From the NCBI GenBank assembly GCA_038147195.1, contig JAYQTB010000004.1:1178001-1242000 (forward strand): a stretch of 64,000 bases of DNA, read 5' to 3'. The position numbers and the translations under genes were made by a program. Source of the DNA: Eutrophocola salsuginis. Its GTDB lineage: Bacteria > Pseudomonadota > Gammaproteobacteria > Pseudomonadales > Pseudohongiellaceae. The notes beneath the pieces were generated by a model, which had not been told where the DNA came from, did no database searches, and saw nothing but the letters and a program-made list of their open reading frames with translations. Of the stretch, positions 63,050-64,000 are shown one piece after another. Position 1 is the stretch's first letter. Each line of letters starts with the position of its first letter.

Positions 63050-64000
63050 ATGAAAACGTTATTTCTGCTCCTCTCCCTGATCACATCTGCTGTTGCCTTC
63101 GCCCAGTCAGGTAGTGTCATCTACGTTACCAATGAGGATTCCAACACGGTTTCCGTGATATCCGGAGACACCCACGAAGTCATCGCCACCATTCCGGTTG
63201 GCAAGCGCCCGCGCGGCATCAAGGTGAGCCCGGATGGCAGCGTCTTCTATGTCGCGCTCAGCGGTTCACCCAAGTGTCCACCAACCATGGATGACGAGGA
63301 ATGCGAAGAGATGGTGGCCGACAAGTCCGCCGACGGCATCGCCGAAGTCAATGCCGTGACGCATAAAGTGGTGCGCATACTGCCTAGCGGCTCTGATCCC
63401 GAGCAGTTCGATGTGAACTGGGAAACAGGCCGGCTATATGTATCTAACGAGGACACTCACACCTCGAGCATCCTCGATCTCAACAGCGGTACGCTCTTGA
63501 TGACTATACCCACCGGTCTCGAGCCCGAAGGAGTACGCCTGACGCCCGACGGCAACCGGTTCTACGTAACAGGTGAAGTCGCCAGCGATATAACTGTTAT
63601 CGATGCCAACAGCGGTGAAGAAATCACTCGCATCGGCGTCGGCCTGCGCCCGCGCGACATCATGTTTACTGCCGACAGCTCGACGGCCTTCATCTCCGCC
63701 GAATTCGGCGCCCTGATAAATATCATTGATGTTGCCAGTAATGCCGTGACTGGTGAAATATCGCTACCTGAAGGATCACTGCCCATGGGCCTTGTGCTAT
63801 CGCCTGATGAATCCATGTTGTACGTGGCCAACGGTCGTGGCCAGACCGTGGTGGCCATCGACCTTGCCAGCAGGCAGGTGGTGCAATCGGTAGTCGTCGG
63901 CCCGCGTCCATGGGGGCTGGCCATGAGTCCTGACGGCACAACGCTCTATTCCGCCAACGGCCCTTCCGACGATATCTCGGTTATAGATATCGCTAGCTTT
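63050..64000 (+). CDS. YVTN-type beta-propeller protein (3' end outside window)
   Basis: 317 codons are visible and the frame is open at the window end. Signal peptide to about VAFAQ, then repeated ~40-residue blades: SVIYVTNEDSNTVSVISGD, VGKRPRGIKVSPDGSVFYVA, LYVSNEDTHTSSILDLNSG, VRLTPDGNRFYVTGE, MLYVANGRGQTVVAIDLAS, RPWGLAMSPDGTTLYSANG. This is the YVTN propeller type, close to the PQQ-dependent-catabolism-associated propeller proteins found beside quinoprotein alcohol dehydrogenases. A Cys-rich insertion (SPKCPPTMDDEECEE) sits between the second and third blades. Likely a periplasmic accessory of the PQQ enzymes. Confidence 0.85.
   Translation, partial: MKTLFLLLSLITSAVAFAQSGSVIYVTNEDSNTVSVISGDTHEVIATIPVGKRPRGIKVSPDGSVFYVALSGSPKCPPTMDDEECEEMVADKSADGIAEVNAVTHKVVRILPSGSDPEQFDVNWETGRLYVSNEDTHTSSILDLNSGTLLMTIPTGLEPEGVRLTPDGNRFYVTGEVASDITVIDANSGEEITRIGVGLRPRDIMFTADSSTAFISAEFGALINIIDVASNAVTGEISLPEGSLPMGLVLSPDESMLYVANGRGQTVVAIDLASRQVVQSVVVGPRPWGLAMSPDGTTLYSANGPSDDISVIDIASF

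Overview
This 64 kb window reads as a chromosome segment of an aerobic, free-living gammaproteobacterium. That is an inference from gene content: TonB-dependent receptors, an RND efflux pump, PurE/PurK, DUF6164 and DUF2452-like proteins, three PQQ quinohemoproteins and malate synthase G. The backbone is moderately GC-rich. I saw no tRNA, rRNA, CRISPR array, transposase or phage structural gene.

Layout. 0-3.3 kb: the end of a NAD-type formate dehydrogenase alpha subunit, mobA for its cofactor, relics of trkH and mscS, a pirin and DUF6164. 3.4-12.4 kb: an M16 protease lipoprotein, a PQQ dehydrogenase, a NadR-like kinase and a TPP-riboswitch-controlled TonB receptor, with two copies of an unrecognised structured repeat at 6.4 and 11.7 kb. 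12.4-22.2 kb: housekeeping (aminotransferase, BASS transporter, purEK), a second PQQ dehydrogenase and a methyltransferase. 22.2-27.3 kb: a TetR regulator divergent from an RND pump, with two palindromic operators between them. 27.4-33.4 kb: a minus-strand catabolic block (dienelactone hydrolase, 2-hydroxyacid dehydrogenase, intradiol dioxygenase, glycosyltransferase, ThDP enzyme, sulfurtransferase).

34.0-44.4 kb holds three tandem, nearly identical TonB receptor genes of about 3.07 kb, separated by very AT-rich spacers. Copy 1 is a mosaic of copies 2 and 3 and carries a 1-nt frameshift.

44.7-64 kb is a secreted/periplasmic oxidation region: flavin reductase, BON protein, a frameshifted cytochrome c/beta-propeller lyase-like protein, a frameshifted glcB, VOC proteins, a third PQQ dehydrogenase, a Tat-exported dienelactone hydrolase, an amidohydrolase, a sulfotransferase and a YVTN propeller. 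DUF6152 proteins are paired twice with members of an unnamed secreted family marked by a GYSIGHWEG-type motif. A low-GC block at about 51.2-52.1 kb has replaced the end of a VOC gene and added a 2OG oxygenase; the displaced native end remains downstream.

Most interesting: the mosaic receptor array, the structured repeat with compensatory stem changes, the VOC/2OG recombination scar, and the DUF6152/GHWEG pairs. Several relics (trkH, mscS, SGNH hydrolase, two small genes) show ongoing gene decay. Three intact-looking genes carry single-base indels that may be real or assembly errors.
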